Part shown: one piece after another, positions 7,479-16,207 of the stretch | Layout: every line of letters starts with the position of its first letter | How positions within the stretch are numbered: the first letter of the stretch is position 1 | The notes under the pieces: model-generated | Told to the model about the DNA's origin: nothing | What the model saw: the letters and a program-made list of their open reading frames with translations, nothing else | Database searches by the model: none | Translations under genes and position numbers: made by a program | Assembly: GCF_001440035.1 (NCBI RefSeq) | Contig: NZ_LJYG01000021.1 | Span: 1 to 41,705 of the forward strand | Length of the DNA: 41,705 nucleotides | Direction: 5' to 3' | Source of the DNA: Bradyrhizobium manausense | Lineage (GTDB): Bacteria > Pseudomonadota > Alphaproteobacteria > Rhizobiales > Xanthobacteraceae

Positions 7479-8567
7479 ATGATCCGCTTTACGCAAGGCA
7501 ATCTTCTAGATGCGGACGCCGAGGCGCTCGTCAACACCGTCAACACGGTGGGCGTCATGGGCAAGGGTGTCGCTTTGATGTTCAAGGAAGCTTATCCGGA
7601 GAATTTCAACGCGTACGAAGCGGCGTGTCGGTCGGAGGAAGTACAGATCGGCAAAGTGTTCGTTACCGAACGGCGTGAAATGTTCGGACCCAAATGGATT
7701 GTGAACTTTCCAACGAAAGCCCATTGGCGCTTCCCGTCAAGAATTGAGTGGATCGTCCAGGGGCTGGAAGACCTAAAGCGTGTCATCAAGGAAAAGGGCA
7801 TCAAGTCGGTTGCTCTGCCGCCCTTGGGTGCAGGCAATGGCGGATTGGCTTGGAATGATGTCCGCCCCAAGATCGAAGCCGCTCTCGGTGAGCTGAACGA
7901 TGTAGACGTGATCGTGTACGAGCCGACAGCCAAGTACCAAAATGTGGCGAAGAGAACGGGCGTTGAGAAGCTGACCGCCACCCGTGCGCTTATTGCTGAG
8001 TTGGTTCGGCGATATTCGATCTTGGGATTCGACTGCACTCTTCTCGAAATACAGAAGCTTGGTTATTTCCTAGAGCGCTTTGTGGTGAAGTTGAATCTCG
8101 ACAACCAGATGAACTTCAAGTTCGCTGCGAACAAGTTTGGGCCGTACTCGGAAAATCTCAAGCATCTTTTGAACGGGCTGGACGGAAGCTACTTGCACTG
8201 TGACAAGCGCTTAGGTGACGCGGGTCCTTTCGACGTTATTCACTTCGATGACTCGAAGAAGGACAAGGTGGCTGCTTACCTTACATCTCCCGATGTCAAA
8301 GCGTTTCGTACCGCGCTTGAAAAGACCTCGGAGCTGATTGACGGATTCGAATCTCCCCTGGGCATGGAGCTTCTTGCGACAGTTGATTGGCTCGTCAATG
8401 AAGGTGCGGTCGAACCGAACGTGCGTGCGATCCGCGAGAGGCTCGCAACTTGGCCCGGAGGAAAGGCTGCGGGTGAACGAAAACTTAGACTGTTCGAAGA
8501 TCGTACAATTGAGATTGCACTGTCATCGCTTGCGGACGTTGGGCTAATACCGGCTCCCCCGAAGTAA
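7479..8567 (+). CDS. darG: DarG, macrodomain antitoxin of DarT
   Basis: DarG removes ADP-ribose from DNA with its macrodomain and also binds DarT directly. The 362-residue protein begins with a macrodomain (about residues 1-155): GNLLDADAEALVNTVNTVGV, MGKGVALMFKEAYP and LPPLGAGNGGLAW are the ADP-ribose-binding loops. Residues about 165-360 form the DarG C-terminal DarT-binding domain (LLEIQKLGYFLERF, KFAANKFGPYSENLKHLLNG). Length and domain order are typical. The start is one base after the darT stop, so translation is coupled. The following SocAB-like pair is on the same strand and could share its transcript. Confidence 0.93.
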   Translation: MIRFTQGNLLDADAEALVNTVNTVGVMGKGVALMFKEAYPENFNAYEAACRSEEVQIGKVFVTERREMFGPKWIVNFPTKAHWRFPSRIEWIVQGLEDLKRVIKEKGIKSVALPPLGAGNGGLAWNDVRPKIEAALGELNDVDVIVYEPTAKYQNVAKRTGVEKLTATRALIAELVRRYSILGFDCTLLEIQKLGYFLERFVVKLNLDNQMNFKFAANKFGPYSENLKHLLNGLDGSYLHCDKRLGDAGPFDVIHFDDSKKDKVAAYLTSPDVKAFRTALEKTSELIDGFESPLGMELLATVDWLVNEGAVEPNVRAIRERLATWPGGKAAGERKLRLFEDRTIEIALSSLADVGLIPAPPK

Positions 8568-8589
8568 GCGCGTCTTTTTCTCGATTGAA

Positions 8590-9147
8590 GTGCCTTCGAT
8601 GAACGAGGTCTACGACCCGCGCTGCATCGCGAATCTGATGCTTGATGAGAGTGCTCGGATTGGTCAGCCTTTGACCAATTTGGCGCTTCAGAAACTTTTG
8701 TATTTCGCGCATGCGATGTTTCTAATCGAGCAAGGTAGGCCGTTGGTCTCCGGCTACTTCGAGGCGTGGGAGTTTGGACCCGTTCATCCGGCCGCCTATC
8801 AGTCTTTCAAGAGCGCAGGCGCAGCGCCGATCACGTTTAGGGCTACGAAGCTAAATGTGGTCAAGGGTACGCGCGAACCGATTGCGTCGCCCACTGATCC
8901 AGAGATCGTTCGGCACATTAGTCGCATCATCCAGTCGTACGGCCGAATGACGCCGGGAAGACTGGTGGATATCTCGCACGCGAAGGGGGCTCCTTGGCAC
9001 TTTGTGGTGGACAAAGGTAGAACATCTTTGGCATTTGGGATGCGGATTCCCGATGAGGTGATTCGGGAGCGTTTCAAACACCACAAGGTATCAGTCGGTA
9101 GCCAACCTTCCGCCGGAGAGCCCAGTGAAGATGCGCCCTTTGCCTGA
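8590..9147 (+). CDS. Panacea-domain antitoxin, SocA-like
   Basis: This is a 185-residue protein of the DUF4065/Panacea family, a domain found in antitoxins paired with many unrelated toxins. In Caulobacter, SocA is a proteolytic adaptor that delivers the toxin SocB to ClpXP. Diagnostic segments are LTNLALQKLLYFAHAMFL, EAWEFGPVHPAAYQSFK and SHAKGAPWHF. The start is GTG at 8590 or, nine bases later, ATG at 8599 (MNEVYDPRC); the latter fits family N-termini. It overlaps the next gene by 23 bases, indicating co-translation with its toxin. Confidence 0.85.
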   Translation: MPSMNEVYDPRCIANLMLDESARIGQPLTNLALQKLLYFAHAMFLIEQGRPLVSGYFEAWEFGPVHPAAYQSFKSAGAAPITFRATKLNVVKGTREPIASPTDPEIVRHISRIIQSYGRMTPGRLVDISHAKGAPWHFVVDKGRTSLAFGMRIPDEVIRERFKHHKVSVGSQPSAGEPSEDAPFA

Positions 9148-9841
9148 AATTGATCTCGCCCGTATTGCGCCTCTGTCGAGAGACGAAAAGCGGCGAGCAC
9201 TACAGCAAGTCAAGCTAGGCCGTCCGCCTTATTCGTATGCTCCCATTCGAGCGACGATATCCGATGTCTTGAATGTACAGTCCGATCTCATTGGGCCAAT
9301 GCCTGCCACGCCCTGGGAAAAGATCAAGCAGACGATTGAGAAAAAGTCGCGGTCCGACGCGGAAGAACAAGCCAACCTTCGCGTAGCAGAGGGCTTGTTC
9401 GATTTCGTGCAAGCCCGGCAGATCGTCGGGCGGCGCCTAGATGTCTTCCCGCTTCAGTTGGGAATTGGCACGAAGGTTGTCTACTGGCAGTCGGTGGTAC
9501 TGACCCTGAACGACCGTGCGATCATTCCGTTTTTGGACCCGCGGCGAGCAAAGGGTCTTACCGCTAATGGCCGCCGCTTCGTTTTCTCGGTGATGCACGA
9601 GCGCATTAGAGCGGCTGACCCAGACTACGCCGACGTAGCGTTAGCTGTTGTGCAGTTCACCCGCACAGACGAGGGGCCACGTACGCCCGTGGTCTTCACG
9701 GATGAGAAGATCGAATTGTTCACCTTCGAAGAACTCGATCAAATGGTCCGCGAAACCTACGAGCTGTGGACGGAAATTCTCGAAGAGCGCACAGCGGATA
9801 ACCGTCGTCGTAGTGCCGATGGCGGCGGGCTTTTCTCCTAG
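9125..9841 (+). CDS. Probable SocB-like toxin paired with the Panacea antitoxin
   Basis: This is a 238-residue soluble protein. The start is GTG at 9125 or ATG at 9131 (MRPLPEIDLARI). The N-terminal part, LSRDEKRRALQQVKLGRPPYSY, and the following helix resemble the SocB family, whose Caulobacter member binds the DnaN sliding clamp and blocks replication elongation. QSDLIG at about residues 53-58 could be a degenerate clamp-binding peptide. The 23-base overlap with a Panacea gene is the standard toxin-antitoxin arrangement. The SocB assignment is recognition by eye; the safe statement is toxin partner of a Panacea antitoxin. Confidence 0.6.
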   Translation: MKMRPLPEIDLARIAPLSRDEKRRALQQVKLGRPPYSYAPIRATISDVLNVQSDLIGPMPATPWEKIKQTIEKKSRSDAEEQANLRVAEGLFDFVQARQIVGRRLDVFPLQLGIGTKVVYWQSVVLTLNDRAIIPFLDPRRAKGLTANGRRFVFSVMHERIRAADPDYADVALAVVQFTRTDEGPRTPVVFTDEKIELFTFEELDQMVRETYELWTEILEERTADNRRRSADGGGLFS

Positions 9842-9888
9842 TCCCGTCAGCTCGGCCATAACCTCGAAAGCTCGCGGTTATTCGTGCT

Positions 9889-10626
9889 CTAAACCCAAAC
9901 TGGAGGCTCCGTGGTGGGCTGGCTGCCGCGCGAAAGATGCTTCTGCGGGCGGCATAGATTGACCGCACGTTCGCTCAAAAGCGCAAGCACATAGTGTTTT
10001 CGTGCCCACCAATAGGGCGTTTCCCACGCATCTTTGTCAGTACCGCGATTCATTTGCTCGAATTCGATCCATAGTTTCTTGAAGAGCGGACGGACCATCC
10101 TCAAATATATGCCTCGTTTTAGTCTCCTGTTCAAAAATCTGCCCTTCACGCTAACTTCCCAATAGAAGGTGAACGCAAATGCGTCGTCTGGATTGAGGAA
10201 CGTCGCACAGTACTGCTTCAGTCCTTGATCAATATTGTCGAGCCCGCGTATTACGACGTAAATGGCCGCCACTAATGCCAGAAGCGTTTTTGTATCGCTC
10301 ATAACGCCCGTGTTGCTTGTAACGGCTGCACGGAACGTCTCTATGACCGTATATATGCCAATGACGACTTCGGCGAAGCCATAGATAGATCGTTGAAATA
10401 CTCTCAGGACGAAGAGCGCCCATGCAGCTGGCAAAGCAAAGAGCGCGAACCAGTAAGGTTCAGTCGTCGGATAGGCATTGATGAGAAGTCGACTAGTCAA
10501 GACTACAACAATGGCAATGATCAATAGCCAGAGCAGCGGCCACAATATGTCTAGGAGTTTATCGCAGGTTGTTCGCTCCACCTTGGTCATGGCCTGCCAC
10601 CGTAATCGGTTCAATTCGGCTGTCAT
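9889..10626 (-). CDS. Hypothetical multi-pass membrane protein
   Basis: The ATG at 10626 is preferred because AGGA lies just upstream on the minus strand; an in-frame ATG at 10662 would add 12 residues. The 245-residue product has about four membrane helices in its first half (LLWLLIIAIVVVLTSRLLI, WFALFALPAAWALFVL, FAEVVIGIYTVIETF, LLALVAAIYVVI) and a basic cytoplasmic C-terminal part. The family was not recognised. It lies convergent to the SocB-like gene, near the recombinase, in a defence-rich stretch, so a membrane effector role is conceivable but unsupported by motifs. Confidence 0.6.
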   Translation of the reverse strand: MTAELNRLRWQAMTKVERTTCDKLLDILWPLLWLLIIAIVVVLTSRLLINAYPTTEPYWFALFALPAAWALFVLRVFQRSIYGFAEVVIGIYTVIETFRAAVTSNTGVMSDTKTLLALVAAIYVVIRGLDNIDQGLKQYCATFLNPDDAFAFTFYWEVSVKGRFLNRRLKRGIYLRMVRPLFKKLWIEFEQMNRGTDKDAWETPYWWARKHYVLALLSERAVNLCRPQKHLSRGSQPTTEPPVWV

Positions 10627-10673
10627 TGATCCTAACACATGAAACGAAAATTGGCCGCGCACCCGCTTCCAGT

Positions 10674-11366
10674 TCAGACGAGTTGCCCGACTTGCACTTC
10701 AATGGCCAAGACCGCTTCTCGTTTTTCCTCGAACATGTGCCAGCGGGCGTAGACGCCCGTTACGCCCTTGTCGTTGTGGTTCAACAGCGCCTTCACATAA
10801 TCTACAGGCAGACGTGCCGCCTGCACGATTGTCGCGGCCGTTCGCCGAAGGTCGTGGGGCGTGAAGGCTGCGAGTTCTTTATCTTCCAACAGGCGGCGGA
10901 CGGCTTGGCTCATTGAGTGGCGCGCGAGCACTCCGACGCTTTCGAAGCGGCTGGCGAATACGGGCCTGTCGTCTTTGTCTTCTCCGTCTTCCGGCTTGCC
11001 GATCTCTAAGGCCGCTTCGATCAGTTTGACCGCGGTCGGGGAGAGGGGGACCGTATGCTCCGCCTTCTTGTTCTTCGTCCTGACAGCCGGAATGATCCAA
11101 TGCGGTTTGTCGCCTTCGAGCCCGTGAAGCTCGGAACGCATCATGCCAGCTACCTCACCCGGGCGTTGGGCTGTCAGCAACACGACTTTCAGTGCCAAGC
11201 GCGTCCCTTCCGTGATGCCCGCTTCCTCATCGTTGAGGATCGCAAAGAACGCCTTCAGTTCGTCGAGCGTTAGGACGCGGTCCTTCTCGACTTCCTTGCC
11301 GCCGACTTTTTTCATGCCGTGTAGGAAGTTCTCAGTCAGAATCTCGCGGTCGTTGGCGTAGGTCAT
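10674..11366 (-). pseudogene. Tyrosine recombinase (P4-type integrase), N-terminal domains missing
   Basis: This is a 230-residue catalytic domain with the full active site: Arg in TAQRPGEVAGM, Lys in RTKNKKAEH, HDLRR (His, Arg), LLNHND (His) and the nucleophile in GVYARW. P4-type integrases are about 400 residues; the N-terminal arm-binding and SAM-like core-binding domains are absent. Upstream on the minus strand a short unrelated frame (LNLDRDIFLARGKLAEE) ends with TGA overlapping the ATG, so this is a truncated gene or a recombination product. It probably served the phage remnant or island and is unlikely to integrate efficiently alone. Confidence 0.8.
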
Positions 11367-11478
11367 TCCTCAGCGAGCTTTCCGCGCGCGAGAAAGATGT
11401 CCCGATCTAAGTTCAAGTCGTGATGCAGCGCGCCAGTATGGTGTTACAGCTGGCGTGAGCCGCGTCGATCCGTCGCGG

Positions 11479-12267
11479 CTAGGATCGGACCAAATCGTCT
11501 GGATCCGAAGCGCTTTTCAATCTGGCTGTGGTTTCGGTTAGAGCAGAGAGCGCGGCTTGCATTTGATTGGGCTGCGAACTGAGCGTCGTTCGAAAATACT
11601 GTCGCTGCTGCTCTGTGGCGCGATCGAGCGACGATCCATAGATCGCTGCAATAGCAATTTCCTTTGCTAGGCGCGTATAGCTCTGCCACATGAGATAGAA
11701 CATCAGCGGGGGGACTTGGCGGTTCGCGAGCATCTCGTAGCAGCGCGGTCCCGCATTTTCGATCGCCCACCACTGCTGCGCGAGCACCACGAAATGGCGG
11801 AAGTCTCGGCCCGTTCGCCTGAACTTGTCAGGGTCGACGCCGGCGAGGAATGCGCAGTGATCGAGCCAATTTAGGCCGGCAATGATCGCGGTCGGATAAT
11901 CGTCAAAAGGAACGCCCCTGAAGTCGACGACAGTTTCCTCGTGCGGAAGCTGCCTGAGAAAGGCATCCATCATTTCGGCCTGGCGCACGGCGCTAACCAA
12001 AAGCTCTACGTCGCGCCTCGGCACCATCATGACGTAGCGGCAGGCCTCAAGCCGAGTGTGCTCCCAAATTGCCCGAACATTTCCATCGGCATCGTTCAGC
12101 GTGCGGTTACACGCCGGATAGACTAGCCGCCCTTCATCCGTCTCTTTCAGGTACCATGGAAGCAGCTTATCGAGAGCTGACAGCAGCGCCAGAGGTTCGA
12201 AGAGGTTGCCTAGAGCCCCTTCGGCCGAAGGCAAGGCCGGCTTCTTTGATCGTCCCCATCCCAACAT
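11479..12267 (-). CDS. Hypothetical protein between two recombinase remnants
   Basis: This is a 262-residue soluble, mostly helical protein. It contains VYPACNRTLNDADGNVRAI, DFRGVPFDDYPTAIIAG, FVVLAQQWWAIENAGPRC and a C-terminal helix ending SASDPDDLVRS. No signal peptide or clear membrane segment is seen and the family was not recognised. It lies between the truncated recombinase and a second recombinase fragment, so it may be cargo captured between duplicated integrase ends. The open frame is long and its composition is protein-like. Confidence 0.6.
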   Translation of the reverse strand: MLGWGRSKKPALPSAEGALGNLFEPLALLSALDKLLPWYLKETDEGRLVYPACNRTLNDADGNVRAIWEHTRLEACRYVMMVPRRDVELLVSAVRQAEMMDAFLRQLPHEETVVDFRGVPFDDYPTAIIAGLNWLDHCAFLAGVDPDKFRRTGRDFRHFVVLAQQWWAIENAGPRCYEMLANRQVPPLMFYLMWQSYTRLAKEIAIAAIYGSSLDRATEQQRQYFRTTLSSQPNQMQAALSALTETTARLKSASDPDDLVRS

Positions 12268-12454
12268 CGTAGGCGCCCCCGGTCACGCTCCATCGACGCC
12301 GATTACAGCGGAGCTTGCCGGAGGACGCAAGGCCGCCGATTTCTAGCCGCTGATTGGTCTAGGGGCGGCCCGAATTGGTTAGCGGATTGTTAACTGGTGT
12401 TCGGCAGGCTTGCGGTCACTGGAGCGCATCGCTGCCTAATTCGTCGCGCGATGG

Positions 12455-12610
12455 TCGCTTACCCGCCACACCCTTGTCGTTGTGGTTTAGAAGGGCCTTG
12501 ACGTAGTCGACCGGCAGACGTGCTGATTGCACGATTGTCGCTGCCGTTCGCCGAAGGCCCTGAGGCGTGAAGGCCGCCAGTTCTATGTTTTCCAGTAGGT
12601 GGCGGACGGG
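12455..12610 (-). pseudogene. Second tyrosine-recombinase remnant
   Basis: The minus-strand frame contains LAAFTPQGLRRTAATIVQ, then PVDYVKALLNHNDKGV, nearly identical to the recombinase at 10674-11366. HDLRR has become QGLRR, so the catalytic His is lost, and the Tyr region is replaced by unrelated sequence (AGKRPSRDELGS). The DNA of this stretch is clearly similar to about 10750-10900. It is a dead fragment of a paralogous integrase. Confidence 0.75.
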
Positions 12611-12675
12611 TGCGAGGTCTTGCCAAGCTCTTGGTGTCACGCCAGCGCGTCGGCGGCGAAGGCGTCGGCGTCGTC

Positions 12676-12939
12676 CTAGTTATTGAACGTGTCCTCGGTG
12701 ACGGTGCCCCACTTTTGTTCAATCCGTTTCAGTTTCCACAGACATTGTTCGCGATTCCTCGCTGAGGCTAGCCAACGGACCAGTCCCAATGCCGAATGAA
12801 TGAGCCCGTTCGTTTGGCCGAATTCCTCGAAAAGTCCGCTGGCTAACAGGCAAAAGCTGAGATCAAAAAGGAATTGGAAAAAACGAAGCCTTCCCGCCGC
12901 GATGAGTGTTACCGATCTCGACGCGTGAATCCGGCGCAA
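12676..12939 (-). CDS. Possible small hypothetical protein
   Basis: An 87-residue frame with a hydrophobic segment (RFFQFLFDLSFCLLASGLFEEF) and a charged C-terminus ending RIEQKWGTVTEDTFNN looks more protein-like than its alternatives. No family or ribosome binding site was recognised. It may be part of the decayed sequence around the recombinase remnant. The remaining 12940-13193 holds nothing I can identify. Confidence 0.25.
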   Translation of the reverse strand: MRRIHASRSVTLIAAGRLRFFQFLFDLSFCLLASGLFEEFGQTNGLIHSALGLVRWLASARNREQCLWKLKRIEQKWGTVTEDTFNN

Positions 12940-13193
12940 TAGCGCCTAAGATCGCGTAATTTAGGCGCGGGCTGCCGCCTGCGCCGCGAGTCTGCAGCGC
13001 CAGGGGCATGATATGCTGATATCGTAACCAGTCTTTCGACTGTCGATGATCGGCGAGTAGGCCGATAGACCGCGCAGAGCAAGCCGAAGGACAAAGAACG
13101 CAAACAACCGCCTGCCCGCGCTTGTCACGGCATGCCCATCGAGCCCAGTCTCTCCGTCAATCTCGTGTAACAAACCCAAATTAGAGGCTACGA

Positions 13194-15266
13194 ATGGTCA
13201 GCATCTCGCCGAGCCATCGTTTCGATCGTGCTGATCAGAAATGCCGAAATGACAACGGATTGATTGGCAATCTGATGCTTGCTCCAGTCGTTGCGCTGCG
13301 GCTCATGTTGCCAATTTTTGGTCGGCTTCGGCCAAGCCTGCGAACCAAGATTGCCATGCTTGGAATAGGGGGCGTGCTCGTCACAGGGACGACTTGCATT
13401 CTTGGGCTCAATTATGTTGCAGAGGTTCAGCGGGAGGCAGACCAGAGCATTCACCTTCGGGCTCACTTGGCGGCGATTTCAGAAGCGTTTCTTGAGTCAC
13501 AGCAGCTTGCACTGGAGTTTTTGCGCAGCCACGATGAAGCGTTGATCGCGCGCCAATCAGGCGGCATGAGGAAGGAGCTGGCCAGCCTAGACCAGATCGA
13601 GGCGTATGTTGCTTCCTTGTTGGAGAGCGATCCTCTGAAAGATGTGTCTTTCCTGCGTGCCGGAATCGGCCTTTATGAAACACGTTTCAACAATATCGTT
13701 TCGGCGCAGCGCGTGCTCGGGTTCACTGAGAATGATGGCTTGCAGGGCAAGCTGCGAAATGCCGTGCATCACGTTGAATCCTACCTTACGCAGATCAATC
13801 AGCCGCAGCTAACTGTGTTGATGCTGATGATGCGACGACACGAAAAGGATTTCATGCTGCGGCGTGATGAGAAGTACGGGGCTGAGCTGGATAAGCGCGC
13901 CGCCGAGTTCGAGACCGCCCTTGCTGCTTTGGAGTTGGCGTCAGCCGCCAAATCAGAACTGAACAAGCTTATCGAGTCCTACCGATCGAGCTTCGTGGCG
14001 TTCCTGGTCGCGCAACAAGCATTGGACGAGCAGGTCGATGATCTCGGACAGATCTACGGTCGAAATCGTCCCCTGCTGTTGAAAGCGATTGCGGCGGCTG
14101 ATGCCAGCGCTGCCGCTGCGGAAGAGCGCGCGTCGCGAATCCGCCATATGCTGGCTTGGGGAATTGGGCTTGCCACGCTCGTCATCGGGTTCGTTGCCAT
14201 CGTTGTCGGGCAGACAATGGCCGGGCTGATCACACGCATGACCAAAGCGATGCGCCAACTGGCGGCCGGCCAGTTCGAGGTGACTCTACCCGGACTTAGC
14301 CGTTCTGACGAGATCGGCGAAATGGCGCAGGCCATGGAATCGTTCAAGCTCAAATTGAGTGAGAAGGCTCAGGCCGAGTTTGCAGCGAATCTGGAACAGG
14401 ACCGCTTGGCGGGGATGCGGCGGAAGGCGGAGCTTGAGAAGCTTGCCAGGACATTTGAAGATGCGGTAAGCGGCGTCCTCGACACACTCTCATCCGCCTC
14501 GACCGAGCTGGAGGCTTCCGCTCGCAGCCTGGCGGATACGGCGCACGATACACAGGAAGTCTCTGACAAGGTAGCTTTAGCCTCGGAGGAAAGCTCAGGC
14601 GGAGTTCGGGTTGTCGCTGCACGTACCGCCGAGTTGATGGCGTCTGCAATGGAAGTTGGACGCCAGGTCGAGCAATCTGCAGAAATCGCCAGGGGAGCGG
14701 AGCGTCAAGCCGAAGAAACAGACCGAAGGGTAAAACACCTATCCGCCACGGTGCTAAAGGTTGGTGGCGTGGTCGAGTTGATCGCCGCAATTGCCAGGCA
14801 AACAAACCTTTTGGCTCTTAACGCAACGATCGAGGCTGCGCGTGCGGGCAAGGCCGGCAGCGGCTTTGCCGTTGTGGCGTACGAGGTAAAGTCGCTGGCA
14901 AGGCAGACTACCAAGGCGACCTCGGACATCGCAGGACAAATCGCAGATATTCAGGCGGCCACCGAGGAGTCGGTTACTGCGATCGCGGAGATCGGCAGCA
15001 ACATCAGTAGGATCTCGCAAATCGCGTCCACGATTGCTGCTGCCATAGAAGAGCAGGGTACAGCAACTCGGCACATTGCGGAGAATATTCAACATGCGGC
15101 AGAAATGTCGTCGCAGGTAGCAACCAACATCCGGCAGGTTGCAGGGAGCGCCTCGAGTACAGGGGCCTCATCCTCCCACATGCTGACATCTGCGAATGCG
15201 CTGGCCCAAAGCAGCCACCGTCTCAAACTCGAGGTCGATGGCTTTCTCGCTGGAGTCAGGTCGTGA
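13194..15266 (+). CDS. Methyl-accepting chemotaxis protein
   Basis: This transmembrane chemoreceptor signals through CheW-CheA. Starting from ATG 13194 it has 690 residues, but in-frame ATGs at 13275 and 13305 lie closer to the first membrane helix (residues 53-74, ending CILGLNY) and may be the true start. A large helical periplasmic domain follows (about 75-318), containing [18 protein letters not shown], as in HBM-type sensors. The second helix is [18 protein letters not shown]. Next come a HAMP domain (about 343-396) and the signalling domain with hairpin tip [20 protein letters not shown]. The usual ASEV is AYEV here. There is no C-terminal CheR/CheB-binding pentapeptide. Confidence 0.93.
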   Translation: MVSISPSHRFDRADQKCRNDNGLIGNLMLAPVVALRLMLPIFGRLRPSLRTKIAMLGIGGVLVTGTTCILGLNYVAEVQREADQSIHLRAHLAAISEAFLESQQLALEFLRSHDEALIARQSGGMRKELASLDQIEAYVASLLESDPLKDVSFLRAGIGLYETRFNNIVSAQRVLGFTENDGLQGKLRNAVHHVESYLTQINQPQLTVLMLMMRRHEKDFMLRRDEKYGAELDKRAAEFETALAALELASAAKSELNKLIESYRSSFVAFLVAQQALDEQVDDLGQIYGRNRPLLLKAIAAADASAAAAEERASRIRHMLAWGIGLATLVIGFVAIVVGQTMAGLITRMTKAMRQLAAGQFEVTLPGLSRSDEIGEMAQAMESFKLKLSEKAQAEFAANLEQDRLAGMRRKAELEKLARTFEDAVSGVLDTLSSASTELEASARSLADTAHDTQEVSDKVALASEESSGGVRVVAARTAELMASAMEVGRQVEQSAEIARGAERQAEETDRRVKHLSATVLKVGGVVELIAAIARQTNLLALNATIEAARAGKAGSGFAVVAYEVKSLARQTTKATSDIAGQIADIQAATEESVTAIAEIGSNISRISQIASTIAAAIEEQGTATRHIAENIQHAAEMSSQVATNIRQVAGSASSTGASSSHMLTSANALAQSSHRLKLEVDGFLAGVRS

Positions 15267-15267
15267 C

Positions 15268-15296
15268 CATCTAAATTTCCTAAGGAAAATTAGATG
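15268..15296 (+). terminator. Hairpin after the chemoreceptor gene
   Basis: CATCTAAATTTCC at 15268-15280 pairs with GGAAAATTAGATG at 15284-15296 across a TAA loop, a 13-bp stem with one mismatch, two bases after the stop codon. There is no T-tract, so it may be a weak terminator or an mRNA-stabilising end. Confidence 0.5.
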
Positions 15297-15334
15297 ATGT
15301 GGTGTAATTATTTGCTCTGATTGAGGGTCTGAGA

Positions 15335-15640
15335 ATGCCTGCCTATGTTGCGTCGTATGATTTGAAGGAGACCAAGCCTGATCCACACCCAACCTTTTTG
15401 AAGCAAGCAGCGGCGCAGGGCTGGAAACTGTGGATCCTTAGCTCAAACAACGTTCGGTATCGGCTTCCAAACACAACGCTGATCGGCACATTTGATAATT
15501 TGGCCGTTGCCGAGGCCAGGCTCGAAGCAGCCCGCTTGGCAACAGAGAACGAAATGGGCCGCAACGTCACGACGAGCAAGTGGATTGTTGCGGAATACGG
15601 ACCCACCCGATTCAATTCAGACGAGCGGCAAAGCGCGTAA
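15335..15640 (+). CDS. Small conserved hypothetical protein
   Basis: This 101-residue soluble protein starts at an ATG preceded by TGAGGGTCTGAGA. It begins with a strand, MPAYVASYDLKE, followed by HPTFLKQAAAQGWKLWILS and a C-terminal strand SKWIVAEYGPTRF. The beta-alpha-beta start recalls small ferredoxin-like folds (as in Cas2 or VapD), but no catalytic residues or Cas genes are present, so this is only a fold impression. It is probably a free-standing accessory protein. Confidence 0.6.
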   Translation: MPAYVASYDLKETKPDPHPTFLKQAAAQGWKLWILSSNNVRYRLPNTTLIGTFDNLAVAEARLEAARLATENEMGRNVTTSKWIVAEYGPTRFNSDERQSA

Positions 15641-16137
15641 GATCGTCGGAGCGTACATCCAATCCTCGCACTTTGCTTCGTCGGCCTGGAGCTTGCGTCA
15701 GGGCCGGGATGTGAGAATAGCGTGGGGTTTAAGCGAGTTCGCTAACCACCTGCGGCGATGACGGCGCGGGGAAGGCAGCATTGTGGAGCGGCCGAATCGG
15801 CCTGCTCTGGATGCACCTTTCGACAACGCATCTTATCTTCTCTTGGTCTGTCGCGAAGAGCTTGGTGAGGTGTCGCAACGTTCCTTGCTCATCTCCTCTC
15901 TCCTTTGTGTGGCCCAGCGGCCGTTCCGGCGAGCGGGACACAGGCACCGCGCCCGTTAGGTTAGCGCCGGCGCGAGGGCTGCCCTTTCGACGGACGGAAA
16001 TCCGCGTCAGATGAGCCGATTGCATGGCCAGCGGATGTTTAGGAGAGATCAACGCACACATGAGCAGACAGAAGCACTGACTTAGAGAATAGGGATCCCT
16101 CCGTCGGCCATGCTTGTCCCGCGCTCGGGCTCTATTT
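15641..16137. other. Gene-poor stretch
   Basis: No coding sequence here is convincing on either strand. A minus-strand frame around 15729-16061 is open, but its composition does not look like a protein and it has no ribosome binding site. TTGTCGAAAG on the minus strand near 15820-15830 matches only the core of a tts box and has no gene downstream. Confidence 0.5.
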
Positions 16138-16168
16138 CAGTCAGCTTCTCGAAAGTTAACCCTGGTAG
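16138..16168 (+). promoter_or_regulatory. tts box (TtsI-binding site)
   Basis: GTCAGCTTCTCGAAAG starts at 16140 and is followed by TTAACCCTGGTA, matching the rhizobial tts box core GTCAGNTTNTCGNAAG and the C-rich right part. TtsI, itself induced by NodD with flavonoids, binds this element to activate type III secretion genes and effectors. It lies about 40 bases before the GTG start of the downstream gene, in the right orientation. Confidence 0.9.
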
Positions 16169-16207
16169 TTCGATCCTTTTCGACGATCTCGTGAAGGTAA
16201 GGCTAGC

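Noticed and set aside
15335..15640. The small protein as Cas2
   Set aside because: Only a general beta-alpha start is similar; there is no catalytic Asp pattern, no cas1 and no repeat array.
15815..15835. TTGTCGAAAG on the minus strand as a second tts box
   Set aside because: The left part (GTCAG) and the C-rich right part are missing, and no gene lies downstream on that strand.
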